NCBI RefSeq assembly: GCF_900239975.1
Contig: NZ_LS992154.1
Coordinates: 248,001-312,000 of the forward strand
From: Chlamydia poikilotherma
GTDB lineage: Bacteria; Chlamydiota; Chlamydiia; Chlamydiales; Chlamydiaceae
Length of the DNA stretch: 64,000 nucleotides
Direction of reading: 5' to 3'
The notes beneath the pieces are model-generated. The model saw only the letters and a program-made list of their open reading frames with translations. It had not been told where the DNA came from and ran no database searches. A program made the position numbers and the translations under genes. Positions 38,509-47,892 of this stretch are shown one piece after another (position 1 is the stretch's first letter; every line of letters starts with the position of its first letter).

Positions 38509-40674
38509 ATGGTCGAGAGGATTTTAAACTCTGAAGATATTTCCTTGTTAATTTCTGGCAGGGAGAGTAATCCTCATAAGTTTTTGGGGATTATTTCTGA
38601 GAGTTCTTCACAAGATAGAATTATTCTTTTTCGACCGGGAGCATATTCTGTAGCTGTCGAGCTTCAAGGAAATCTCGAGCATGCTACGCATCATCATTCA
38701 GGGATATTTTCTCTACCTACTCCTAAGGGAATTCTCCCCCATGATTATCGCATTTATCATCAAAATGGCTTACTAGCTCATGATCCCTATGCCTTTTCTC
38801 CTTTATGGGGAGAGGTGGACTCCTTTTTATTTCATCAGGGTACTCACTATAAAATTTATGAGCGTATGGGAGCCATTCCCTGTGATATTCTAGGAATTTC
38901 TGGAGTTCTTTTCGTTGTATGGGCTCCACATGCACAACGTGTTTCTGTAGTTGGAGATTTTAACTATTGGAATGGTTTAATTAATCCTTTACGTAAGGTT
39001 TCTGATTCTGGAGTTTGGGAGTTGTTTATTCCTGGTCTTGATGAGGGAACGCTATACAAATGGGAAATCGTTAGTGCTTCCGGAGAGGTTCTTATCAAAA
39101 CTGACCCTTACGGGAAAAGTTTTGACAAACCTCCCCAAGTTACATCGCGAGTTGTAAATAGCGATCGTTATATTTGGCACGATATAAAATGGATGGAAAA
39201 TCGTAGTAATGCAAAAGATCAACCTTTAGCTATTTACGAGGTGCATGTAGGCTCTTGGCAATGGGATAATAGTAGACCTTTAGGTTATCGAGAACTAGCG
39301 AAGAGATTGGCTCACTATTGTAAAGAAATGCGTTATACACATGTGGAGCTCTTGCCAATCACAGAGCATCCTTTAAATGAGTCTTGGGGTTATCAGGTAA
39401 CGGGATATTATGCACCCACATGGCGGTACGGATCTTTTCAAGATTTTCAGTTTTTTGTTGATCATCTCCATAGTGAAGGTATTGGAGTGATTTTAGATTG
39501 GGTGCCGGGCCATTTCCCTACAGATTCTTTTGCTTTAGCTTCTTTCGATGGGGAGGCTCTTTATGAGTCGGTAGATCATAAAGAACCCCTACATCCTCAT
39601 TGGCATACCTATACTTTCGATTATCGCTGTAGTGAGGTTGTAAACTTCCTTTTGGGAAGCGCTTTGTTTTGGCTAGATAAAGTGCATATCGATGGTTTAC
39701 GCGTGGATGCTGTGACTTCGATGCTGTATTTAGACTATGGGAGAAAAGAGGGAGAGTGGTCTCCAAATATTTACGGAGGCAAAGAAAATCTTGATGCTAT
39801 TGAATTTATCAAACATTTTAACTCTGTAGTGCATAGAGAATTTCCCGGAGTATTGACGTTTGCCGAAGAGTCTACAGATTTTCCCAGGGTTACAGAATCC
39901 GTAAATTCTGGAGGTTTAGGGTTTGATTATAAGTGGAATTTAGGATGGATGCATGATACCTTTCGTTATGTCAAAGTTGATCCTGTATTTCGTTCTTATC
40001 ATCATAATGATCTGACGTTTAGTTTGTGGTATGCTTTTAACGAAAGGTATCTTCTACCTCTCTCTCACGATGAAGTTGTTCATGGTAAGGGTAGCCTATT
40101 GCAAAAATTTCCCGGAGATACATGGACAAAATTTGCCCATATGCGTTTATTGCTAAGCTATCAGATATGCCAGCCTGGAAAAAAACTTATATTTATGGGA
40201 GGGGAATTCGCTCAATGGAAAGAGTGGTCTCCAGATAGCTCTTTAGATTGGCATTTATTAGACAATCCTTATCATGCCTCTTTGCACAAATGCATGGCAA
40301 AGATAAATGCCTTATATTGTGATCTTCCCTATTTTTGGAAAGGAGATGATAAACGAGAGTCTTTCCTTTGGGTAGATTTTAAAGATACCGAAAACAACGT
40401 AATTTCCTATTATAGATTTTCAGGAGAGGATCGTAGTAGCGCTTTACTATGTGTTCATCATTTCAGCTCAGGATATTTTCCTTCTTACGTTCTACATTGC
40501 CAAGGCATTAAAACATGTGAGTTGCTCTTTAACAGTGATGATATAAGCTTTGGTGGCTCAGGAAAAGGCAATCGCTTACCTACACTATGTATAGATCATA
40601 ACTTTTCTTGGGGAATTGATATAGAGCTTCCCCCTCTAGCAACTCTAATTTTTCAAGTTGGCTTCTTAAAATAA
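38509..40674 (+). CDS. glgB: 1,4-alpha-glucan branching enzyme
   Basis: A 721-residue GH13 enzyme that adds alpha-1,6 branches to glycogen. The N-terminal GlgB domains (about 1-110) are followed by a CBM48 module (VWAPHAQRVSVVGDFNYWNG), then the catalytic barrel with EHPLNESWGYQVTGYYAPT, nucleophile aspartate in IDGLRVDAVTSMLYLDYGR, acid/base glutamate in TFAEESTDFPRV, and LSHDEVVHGKGSL. A C-terminal all-beta domain ends it. All catalytic residues are present. Glycogen made by these enzymes collects in the inclusion in some Chlamydia species. Confidence 0.97.
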   Translation: MVERILNSEDISLLISGRESNPHKFLGIISESSSQDRIILFRPGAYSVAVELQGNLEHATHHHSGIFSLPTPKGILPHDYRIYHQNGLLAHDPYAFSPLWGEVDSFLFHQGTHYKIYERMGAIPCDILGISGVLFVVWAPHAQRVSVVGDFNYWNGLINPLRKVSDSGVWELFIPGLDEGTLYKWEIVSASGEVLIKTDPYGKSFDKPPQVTSRVVNSDRYIWHDIKWMENRSNAKDQPLAIYEVHVGSWQWDNSRPLGYRELAKRLAHYCKEMRYTHVELLPITEHPLNESWGYQVTGYYAPTWRYGSFQDFQFFVDHLHSEGIGVILDWVPGHFPTDSFALASFDGEALYESVDHKEPLHPHWHTYTFDYRCSEVVNFLLGSALFWLDKVHIDGLRVDAVTSMLYLDYGRKEGEWSPNIYGGKENLDAIEFIKHFNSVVHREFPGVLTFAEESTDFPRVTESVNSGGLGFDYKWNLGWMHDTFRYVKVDPVFRSYHHNDLTFSLWYAFNERYLLPLSHDEVVHGKGSLLQKFPGDTWTKFAHMRLLLSYQICQPGKKLIFMGGEFAQWKEWSPDSSLDWHLLDNPYHASLHKCMAKINALYCDLPYFWKGDDKRESFLWVDFKDTENNVISYYRFSGEDRSSALLCVHHFSSGYFPSYVLHCQGIKTCELLFNSDDISFGGSGKGNRLPTLCIDHNFSWGIDIELPPLATLIFQVGFLK

Positions 40675-40814
40675 GACATTTTTATTTTTTAATTATATTT
40701 AAATAATTTCCATTGATTTTGTTGCGTTTTATTTAATTAATTGGTCAATGTTTGATATCCGAATTTGTGATTATAATTAATTAATAACAAATTTTATTTT
40801 TTGTTTTTTAATTT

Positions 40815-42587
40815 ATGTCAGTTTCTAGAATTCCAGGCGATGATCCTAGACGTTCCGGGATTGCAAGAGCGGGAGCTTCCCCTCAAGTATCTCAGGGTAA
40901 TACGGTAGATGGACACCTACAGCGTCCTATGCGTATTGAAGATACAGCTATGGATAAGAGGAGGTTTGCTCATTCTGTAGGGTTGCTAGCGGGATTAATG
41001 GTATTTGCCTTAGCTATGGTTATCGTTGTTGTAGCTTTGACATGTTTAGCTCCTGGAGTTCCTCAAGGTATTGTATTAGCGTTAGCTTTATCTGGGGTGT
41101 CTCTAGGTGGCTTCGCAGTTATGAAAAACGTTGTTAATAAGGTTCGAGATCTTTTTGCTCCTAAAATGTCGGAGAAGCAGAGGTTAAAAAGTGCTGCAGG
41201 TATAGGGCTTGGGTTTACTGGATTGGGATTAGCTATGAAAGTAGGTGCGAGTTTCGTTCCTGGAGGGTATGGAGGCGTCGTTGGGAATTTAGGGGGGGCT
41301 GCGTATTCTAAGGGTAGCCAGTCTGGATTCGCAAGTATTACGCATTACATATATGTAAAGTTTTTCCGCTCTGAAAAAGCTGCTTCTGGAGAACCTTTAT
41401 CACGTATAGAGATTATGCAAGAGGCAAAGAAACTACATCGCATTAGCTTAAGTCTTGTAGTGGTAGGTACCGGTTTTGTAATTTTAGGTGTAGCTATTGC
41501 TATTGTGGGTACTGTTCTTTTAGGGGGAGCACCTGCTACGGCATTGATTGTTCTTGCTCCTCCTTTTGTTTCTATAGGAATAGGATTAATTCTTCAGACG
41601 TTATTGCATAGCAGCATTGGGAAGTGGAAGAACTTTTTAGAAGGACAAAAAGGTCAGATGCTTTTTACTGATACAGGGTTAAAAAACATTCGTAATGAGG
41701 ATCTTGCCGTAAAAGAGCTTGTTGAAGAGCCTTTAGAACAGATCTCTAGGAAAGAGCTAGAAAAAGAGGAGAAGACTACTCTTGTTGAGAATCCTGAAGA
41801 GATTTTCGAAAATAGGAGAATCACCGCTGAGGAAATTGATAAACGGTTATCTCTAACTCCCAGACAAAAGGTGATCTTCGCCTTATCTGTATTGCTTGTG
41901 CTTGCAGGATTAGCTGCTGTCGTTGCTGCAGGATTTGCGGGATTACCTGCATTGCAAGTACTTCTTATTGCTGCTGTAGGTTCTTCGGTTGCTTCTACAG
42001 TTTTGCCCATGGCTTCTTCAGGTTTGGTTTACAATGTATTTCAATGTAAGTCCCGATTAAGCATTGCTAAAATGCGTTGGAAAGAGGCCAGGGCAAAAGC
42101 AAAATTTGCAAAGCGCATAATAAATGCTTCAGATCTTCCTAAAGCAGGTATTGATAAAGCTTGGTTACATGTTGGCAAAGATACGATTCTTGAAACTGAT
42201 CGTGCGATTCGTGAAGAAATCGCAGATTTTGAAAAAGGTCGTGGTGTTAATAGCGTTATCGTTGCGGGGATTTTTATTGCCGCTGGAGTCGGAGTTATGC
42301 TTCTTACTCTCATTCCTGTGTTAGCTCCAATTATTGCCGGAGTATTGGCGATAGGCTCTACATTAGTTACTATTGGAGCGACTATGTACTTAAAAAAGCT
42401 TACGGCATGGCTCTATGATCAGTTAGTTATGTTAAGAGAGCGTTTACGTTCACGAAGAACCTATCTAAATGACATTTCTGGAAAATTACAAATCTCCACA
42501 GAAGATCTTGTTGTTGATGCGAACTTTGATGATTTTGGTATTGAGGTTGGAGATGACGACGTGTTTGCCGATGCTTTTGAAGACTAA
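40815..42587 (+). CDS. Large multi-hairpin membrane protein (Inc/TMH-like)
   Basis: A 590-residue protein with no signal peptide and a polar Ser/Pro/Arg-rich N-terminus (MSVSRIPGDDPRRSGIARAG). Hydrophobic pairs lie at about residues 52-105, 205-262, 350-402 and 480-530, each like the bilobed hairpin of inclusion membrane proteins. Charged, helical linkers separate them, and an acidic tail ends GDDDVFADAFED. The repeated layout suggests internal duplication of a hairpin-plus-linker unit. It lies between glgB and the TepP-like gene, with AT-rich leaders on both sides and no visible ribosome binding site. Function unknown; membrane insertion after type III secretion is inferred. Confidence 0.8.
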   Translation: MSVSRIPGDDPRRSGIARAGASPQVSQGNTVDGHLQRPMRIEDTAMDKRRFAHSVGLLAGLMVFALAMVIVVVALTCLAPGVPQGIVLALALSGVSLGGFAVMKNVVNKVRDLFAPKMSEKQRLKSAAGIGLGFTGLGLAMKVGASFVPGGYGGVVGNLGGAAYSKGSQSGFASITHYIYVKFFRSEKAASGEPLSRIEIMQEAKKLHRISLSLVVVGTGFVILGVAIAIVGTVLLGGAPATALIVLAPPFVSIGIGLILQTLLHSSIGKWKNFLEGQKGQMLFTDTGLKNIRNEDLAVKELVEEPLEQISRKELEKEEKTTLVENPEEIFENRRITAEEIDKRLSLTPRQKVIFALSVLLVLAGLAAVVAAGFAGLPALQVLLIAAVGSSVASTVLPMASSGLVYNVFQCKSRLSIAKMRWKEARAKAKFAKRIINASDLPKAGIDKAWLHVGKDTILETDRAIREEIADFEKGRGVNSVIVAGIFIAAGVGVMLLTLIPVLAPIIAGVLAIGSTLVTIGATMYLKKLTAWLYDQLVMLRERLRSRRTYLNDISGKLQISTEDLVVDANFDDFGIEVGDDDVFADAFED

Positions 42588-42781
42588 GCTATTGTTTGTC
42601 TGTGGGTTGCATTAAAATACACCAGATCATTTCCTTTTCCTATTGTAAATAGGTAATCCTTCTATATTTATTATTGTTTAAAAATAAATATATTGTCTTT
42701 GTTTTGTTAATTCTAAAAAAGTTGATAAAATTAAATTATAATAATGTAATTTTTTAGATTTAATATAAAAGAGGCACGAGT

Positions 42782-44971
42782 ATGGCTGGGGTTAGCGGAA
42801 TTGGAGGTGGCGGCGGTGGGCCAGGAAGAATCCCTCCTCAAGGTGATGATAACAACGAAAAATCTAAACCAGTCAGCTTCGGAGGCCATGATATAGTTTA
42901 TGGAGGAGGTGATGATAACTCTGACTCAAGTAGTTCGAGTAGTGACAGTTCAATAAAAGGAAAAGTTACAGGGCTATTGATGGAGGGTTTTCAAGTGCTT
43001 ACCCCTAAGGAGGTAGATGAGATGCGGAAAGCATCTATTTCTCCTTCAGAAGGAAAATCAAAACCTGGAGTCTTTTCTCGCGTATGGTCAGCGGTTAAGG
43101 GAGTATTTACAGGTGGGGGAAAGAGTAAAGAACCTCAAAAACCTATCGACATTTCCTCACCTAGCATTCCAGGATATCAAAAACATGGAGTGCGTCTTCC
43201 TGAAGCTCGAGCAATGCAAGCACATTGGCAAACTCAAGGTGTTCAAAACAAGAGTTTTTCAACAGACGCTGCAGACACAACAGAAGATATAGATACTGGG
43301 GATACAGATGTCACTGGTGTTGATACTGGCGAAGTTCCTGTAGATAGTCTAGTAGATATTAGTACAGATAGCTCCAAAGCTTCTACATCCTCAGGGAGAT
43401 CTGGTTTTGGTGGTGGATTGGCAGCTCGTGTTCGTGGTTGGTGGGATTTTACCACTAGGAAACAGGAAGCGCCTGTCGAGGGGATGACCGGTATGACTCT
43501 TGGTGAGTTAGTCAATATGGTCAGAATATATGATCAGATGATTGCAGAAACGGACAATAAAAAAGAGAGGAAGGAATTCACAACGTACCGGGATGCGTAT
43601 CAAACTCATGTTAATACTATGTTAAGTAGCGGAGCTACTTCACTCACAGATAGGTACAATCTGATAGATAACTCTATTACATCGACTACATCGACGTTTT
43701 CTTCTAAAAAATATGACGATCAGGTTGGAGAGGGTATATTTTTAGATATGGATACAGATCTATCCCATGTATTTGAAGAAGAGCTTTTAGATGCTGTAGG
43801 AAGGGGAGAGGATGCCGATAGTATTTTAGGAGATATCAGTCCTGAGGCAAAAAAAGTTTTAGACGAAGCTAATAAACTGCGTTTACAATTTGATGCCGGA
43901 ATATCCGAAAGCGCAACACCTACATTAAGAGAGCGTATTAAAACTGCTCTTCAGAAGTTGTATCAGGGGATTGTCAATATACTTACCATTATTAAAGTTA
44001 ACTTAGTAGCTCTAGCGCGTTTAGTAAAAAAAGGTCTTCAATCTCTTGGTGAGCTTGTAAAGCGCTGTTGCGTTCGTAGGAGAGGTTATTATAGTTTCCT
44101 CCCTCAAGACAATGATGCGTACGTTGAAGAAGTCAAAAGATTTATTCAAAAACACACCGATTCAAGCGATCCCTATGAGCCGGGCGCTCTTACAATTCCT
44201 GCCACCGTGGTGCAAGCTTGGGTGGATGGAGTACCTGATGTTGTTTATATTAGCGCTGTTAGCGGTAAGTATGGACATGAGGTTGTGCAATCTCGAGACA
44301 GTAATAGCAGAGAGGTGCCATACGAAGTAATCGGTGCTGGCTGGTTCTCATATGAAAATGAACCTCTCTATGAAGATATGCGTCCTGTTTTGCCCGACAA
44401 TGATCCAAATTATGAAACTATGGGAACTATATATGATCAACCAAGATGGAGTGATCGTAAAGACGAAGGAAACATTTATGATGTTCCAAGTTTTCAAGAT
44501 AGAACGTTTATCGAACCTGGTAATAATGAAGAGAATATTTATGATACGCCACAATCGGTTAATGGGTATGATACCCCGAGATCTTTAAGAAGAGGAGCTG
44601 GGGAGAATCTCTATGATGTGCCAAGAAATTTTAATAATAATAATCATGGCTATATAGTTCCAGATAATCAAGTCAGACCTAATCTTGGAGTGACTCCAGG
44701 ATTTGGAAATGGTGTAGGCGCGGCCTCTTTTGCACAACAAATCGATCAGCTACTTGAGGAACCTCTATGGCATCGTCCTTTACCTCCTTTACCTGGGGGA
44801 CGACGAACTTATGATCCTAATAACACTACTAACAACCGTCCTTCGCCTCCTCTTACTCCTTTGGACACACCCCCAGGGACTCCTTATGGAAGTGGCAGTA
44901 GAATGATGCAAATGATGAAACAAGTGCAAGCTAGGGTAAGAGATTTTAAAAATCGACGTAAGGATAAGTAG
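42782..44971 (+). CDS. TepP-like translocated effector with Cas-like tyrosine motifs
   Basis: A 729-residue protein. The Gly/Ser-rich N-terminus suits type III secretion. A folded helical middle includes a long amphipathic, lysine-flanked helix (about 383-436). From residue 530 the tail carries tyrosine motifs: YEDM 530 and YETM 544 (YxxM, p85 PI3-kinase SH2 type), and YDQP 551, YDVP 566, YDTP 587, YDTP 596 and YDVP 611 (YDxP, Crk/Nck SH2 type), plus YIVP 624. The proline motif RPLPPLP at 665-671 matches the classic Src SH3 ligand. TepP of C. trachomatis (CT875) is phosphorylated by host kinases and recruits Crk and PI3-kinase, and lies beside pmp genes. Position and motifs support orthology; a search is needed. 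AGAGG precedes the ATG. Confidence 0.75.
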   Translation: MAGVSGIGGGGGGPGRIPPQGDDNNEKSKPVSFGGHDIVYGGGDDNSDSSSSSSDSSIKGKVTGLLMEGFQVLTPKEVDEMRKASISPSEGKSKPGVFSRVWSAVKGVFTGGGKSKEPQKPIDISSPSIPGYQKHGVRLPEARAMQAHWQTQGVQNKSFSTDAADTTEDIDTGDTDVTGVDTGEVPVDSLVDISTDSSKASTSSGRSGFGGGLAARVRGWWDFTTRKQEAPVEGMTGMTLGELVNMVRIYDQMIAETDNKKERKEFTTYRDAYQTHVNTMLSSGATSLTDRYNLIDNSITSTTSTFSSKKYDDQVGEGIFLDMDTDLSHVFEEELLDAVGRGEDADSILGDISPEAKKVLDEANKLRLQFDAGISESATPTLRERIKTALQKLYQGIVNILTIIKVNLVALARLVKKGLQSLGELVKRCCVRRRGYYSFLPQDNDAYVEEVKRFIQKHTDSSDPYEPGALTIPATVVQAWVDGVPDVVYISAVSGKYGHEVVQSRDSNSREVPYEVIGAGWFSYENEPLYEDMRPVLPDNDPNYETMGTIYDQPRWSDRKDEGNIYDVPSFQDRTFIEPGNNEENIYDTPQSVNGYDTPRSLRRGAGENLYDVPRNFNNNNHGYIVPDNQVRPNLGVTPGFGNGVGAASFAQQIDQLLEEPLWHRPLPPLPGGRRTYDPNNTTNNRPSPPLTPLDTPPGTPYGSGSRMMQMMKQVQARVRDFKNRRKDK

Positions 44972-44997
44972 TAAGACATTAAGGTATGTTGGTAAAA

Positions 44998-45020
44998 GGC
45001 TATAAAATCTTTTTATAGCC
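44998..45020. terminator. Bidirectional hairpin terminator
   Basis: A perfect 10-base stem GGCTATAAAA/TTTTATAGCC with a three-base loop lies between the convergent TepP-like gene and the first pmp. T-rich sequence follows on both strands. Confidence 0.8.
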
Positions 45021-45029
45021 CTACTTCTT

Positions 45030-47886
45030 TTAAAAGGTTAACGCGCTTCCTGCTTTTAGGTAATTAGAGAAGGTGGAAGAGGAAAATTCTCCTTGATAGT
45101 TTAAGAAAATTTTTAGATGAGATAAGATCCTAGTTTCATTTTCTATTTTATAAGCGAAAGCATGGCGTGTGATTGGTGTTCCTGATGAGGGCCAAGTTCC
45201 ACTACTTGCCATGAGTGTTGTCAATACTTTTGGGTAGTGTCTATAGACGACAGGGTGGTAAGCAAGTTGTATTTGCCAGATTGTTGGTAAGTGTACATTA
45301 CGTGTCCATTGCATGAGCATTCCCATAGGCAATGTGATAGTTTCTAAAGGTCTATTTACCGAGAATTTCCGTGGAAACTTTCCCTGTTCTATAAAGCTTG
45401 AGAGTGTGGCTCTGAAGGCTAGAGCTTCTAGGAATGGTGCTACAGAAAATGCGTTATTAATTGGGTTGAGATCTAGCGTGAAATTCAGACAGGCTCCGAA
45501 TGTGTGGCTATAGAAATAGCCGTCGGAGGCTTTATTATCTTCTGTATAGAAGTGCTTCGCTGTATGATCTCCATAATTGTAGGCTAGGGATGCTGTTGTA
45601 ATTACAGAATCGTCGAACCAAGGCAGACGCAATTGCATGCCTCCGAAGTAGTTTTTTGACGAGACTTTATTAGATGTGGCATGCTCTTTAATGTGAGACA
45701 TTTGCTGGGAAAATGAGAAAGAAATCTTATGATTTATTTCAGTTGCAGCAGAGGAGTTTGCTGCATAGCCTGCGGATTCCATATGGAATCCACGCACACC
45801 TAAGCGATTGCGTTGGCGAACAGCCATGAGCAATCCTTGACCGCTGAGTTCAAAATAATTAGGATTAGCTATTGGAGAAGGGAAAGTACGCATTCCTGAG
45901 AGTGTGGTGTATACAGATCCCCAAAGAGCGTTAGCGATGAGAGGAGTGCTGTATTTAGGGTTAGGAATATAGCCAGTAGGTGTCCAATCTGCATAGAGTA
46001 TATGGTGGGAAGTATTTGCTGTCTCTGCTGAGGCAGAATTGGCTGTTGTTGTGTATTCTTCCCAGTAGGGAGACCATATTCCTTGATGGCCATAATGAGC
46101 TTTTTGATTGATAGCATGAATATCTAGAGAATCGATATTGATTTTCTTCGTTGCATTATCGCGAAGATACAAGAGGGGGTATTCGTGTAATAGCACTGGA
46201 AAGATCCGCATCATCATATGGACTATGTCCTTCTTCGTTAGCTAGTATTAGATCGCCGGAAACACTGATTGATGCTTCTATGTTTTCTTGAAAAGAATCA
46301 ACAGCATTTTGCGTAGTTTTGGATGGATAAATCCATAATTTTGCTGCTTTTGCTTTACTTGAAAGTAGTTGAGGAAGGATTAATCCGAGATTATTTAATT
46401 TCAGATCAGCAGCTTTATTATTGCTAACGTTTTCTCTTGTCGTTAGCGTACCTCCTGTTCCTAAACAAACAAGTCCTCCAGTTTGTATAAATTTATAAGT
46501 AGCAATTCCTGCGTCATTTTCAATTGCTAGAACACCGTTTTTAAGCTCTATAGTGTTTTTGCATTTTGAAAATAAGTTATCCTCTGTTTTAAGATTATCG
46601 TTAACTGTAGCGCCTGAAAATATAACACAGCCTAGATCCTCACTGTTAGGATTGATGATCATGTTATTGGATGTATCTAATTCATGTTCAATAGGATCAT
46701 AAAAAAGGATATGATGTCCTAATTTAGCTCCAAATTGAATAGAAGCAGCGTTACTACTTCCTATGTATATAGCATTCCTGCGGATTTTATTTGCTGAGGA
46801 CATGGATAAGTTATTATTGAAAATAATATTTCCTTTATCTGCAGATAGTTCGATGCCACAGCCACTACCTAGAACGATTATAGCTCCTCCCAATTGACAA
46901 GAGTTATTTGTAAAATAGACATCATTGTTGTTGCGAATAATAAATTTAACGCATCTGCAAGCTCCACCATGGACCGCGGAAGAATTATTATGAAAAGAGG
47001 TTATTCCTTTGTTATTTTCTAAAATGATATTCCTTGCTGCGATAGCGCCACCAGAAAATTCATTATCATTTGTTGTGCAAATGGCTAAATTATTTTTAAA
47101 GATAATATTTCCTAGATTCCCTGAGAACAGACAGTCATAAATGGCGGAGATGGCACCACCGCTTCCAGATTGATTATTGACAAATACTGTATCGCCTAAG
47201 TTGTTCATACAGTTGAATTGTTCTAGTCGTAAGGCTCCTCCTAGACTCGTATCTGATATGGCTACATTATCGAAAAAAACACAGGAGGATGTGTTATCGG
47301 ATAAATTGAACGTCTTCCCCGCCATGATAGCGCCGCCACTTGAAACAGAGGAATTTCTAAGGAAATAAATAGGTGCTCTATTATTTTTAATGTCCAGATA
47401 TCTTGAGCTTATAGCACCGCCATAATTTGAACGGACTGCAATTGCTGTGCTACGCGCTAAATTATTTGAGAAAATAATAAACCGATTACTATTCGTAATC
47501 TCTAAATTGTTGCTAGTATAGATTCCACCTCCTGAACGTGGTGTTATATTGCCAATTAGGATAATGGGACCTTGAGTATCTTGAATATAGAGTTTATTAA
47601 ATTTTAAGCACGCTCCCTCTGAATCATTAGAGAGCTGGGAAATAGAAAAGATCTCTTCATAATTTTGTAATGTTAATGAATGAGTAGAACGTGTCTCTCC
47701 ATTTAAGTTTGTTCTCTGCAGTAGTAACTCTATAGATTTGGGGATGTAGAGGGATTCCATAGAGGGCGTTGGGAAAGGAAAAACCACTTCTCTAGCATCT
47801 ATATTATAAAAATAAGCCAACCACGATGTTGAGAGAATAAGATTGTTAATAAACTTATGTTTCATAGTGAGTTTTCTCAAGTTCAT
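45030..47886 (-). pseudogene. PmpE/F-like polymorphic membrane protein split by a frameshift
   Basis: Two abutting frames form one Pmp. The first (46156-47886, 576 codons) has a signal peptide region and many GGA(I/L) and FxxN passenger repeats; it ends early after ...AITRIPPLVSSR. The second (45030 to about 46195) continues with LLYLRDNATKK, the HYGHQGIWSPYW segment, and the autotransporter barrel ending YLKAGSALTF. The switch is at a run of five Cs near 46187-46191; four Cs would give AITRIPLLYLRD, matching the neighbouring Pmp. So it is either a phase-off state, a decayed gene or a sequencing slip. It starts seven bases after the upstream truncated pmp, with which it was probably cotranscribed. 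Confidence 0.8.
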
Positions 47887-47892
47887 AATTTA

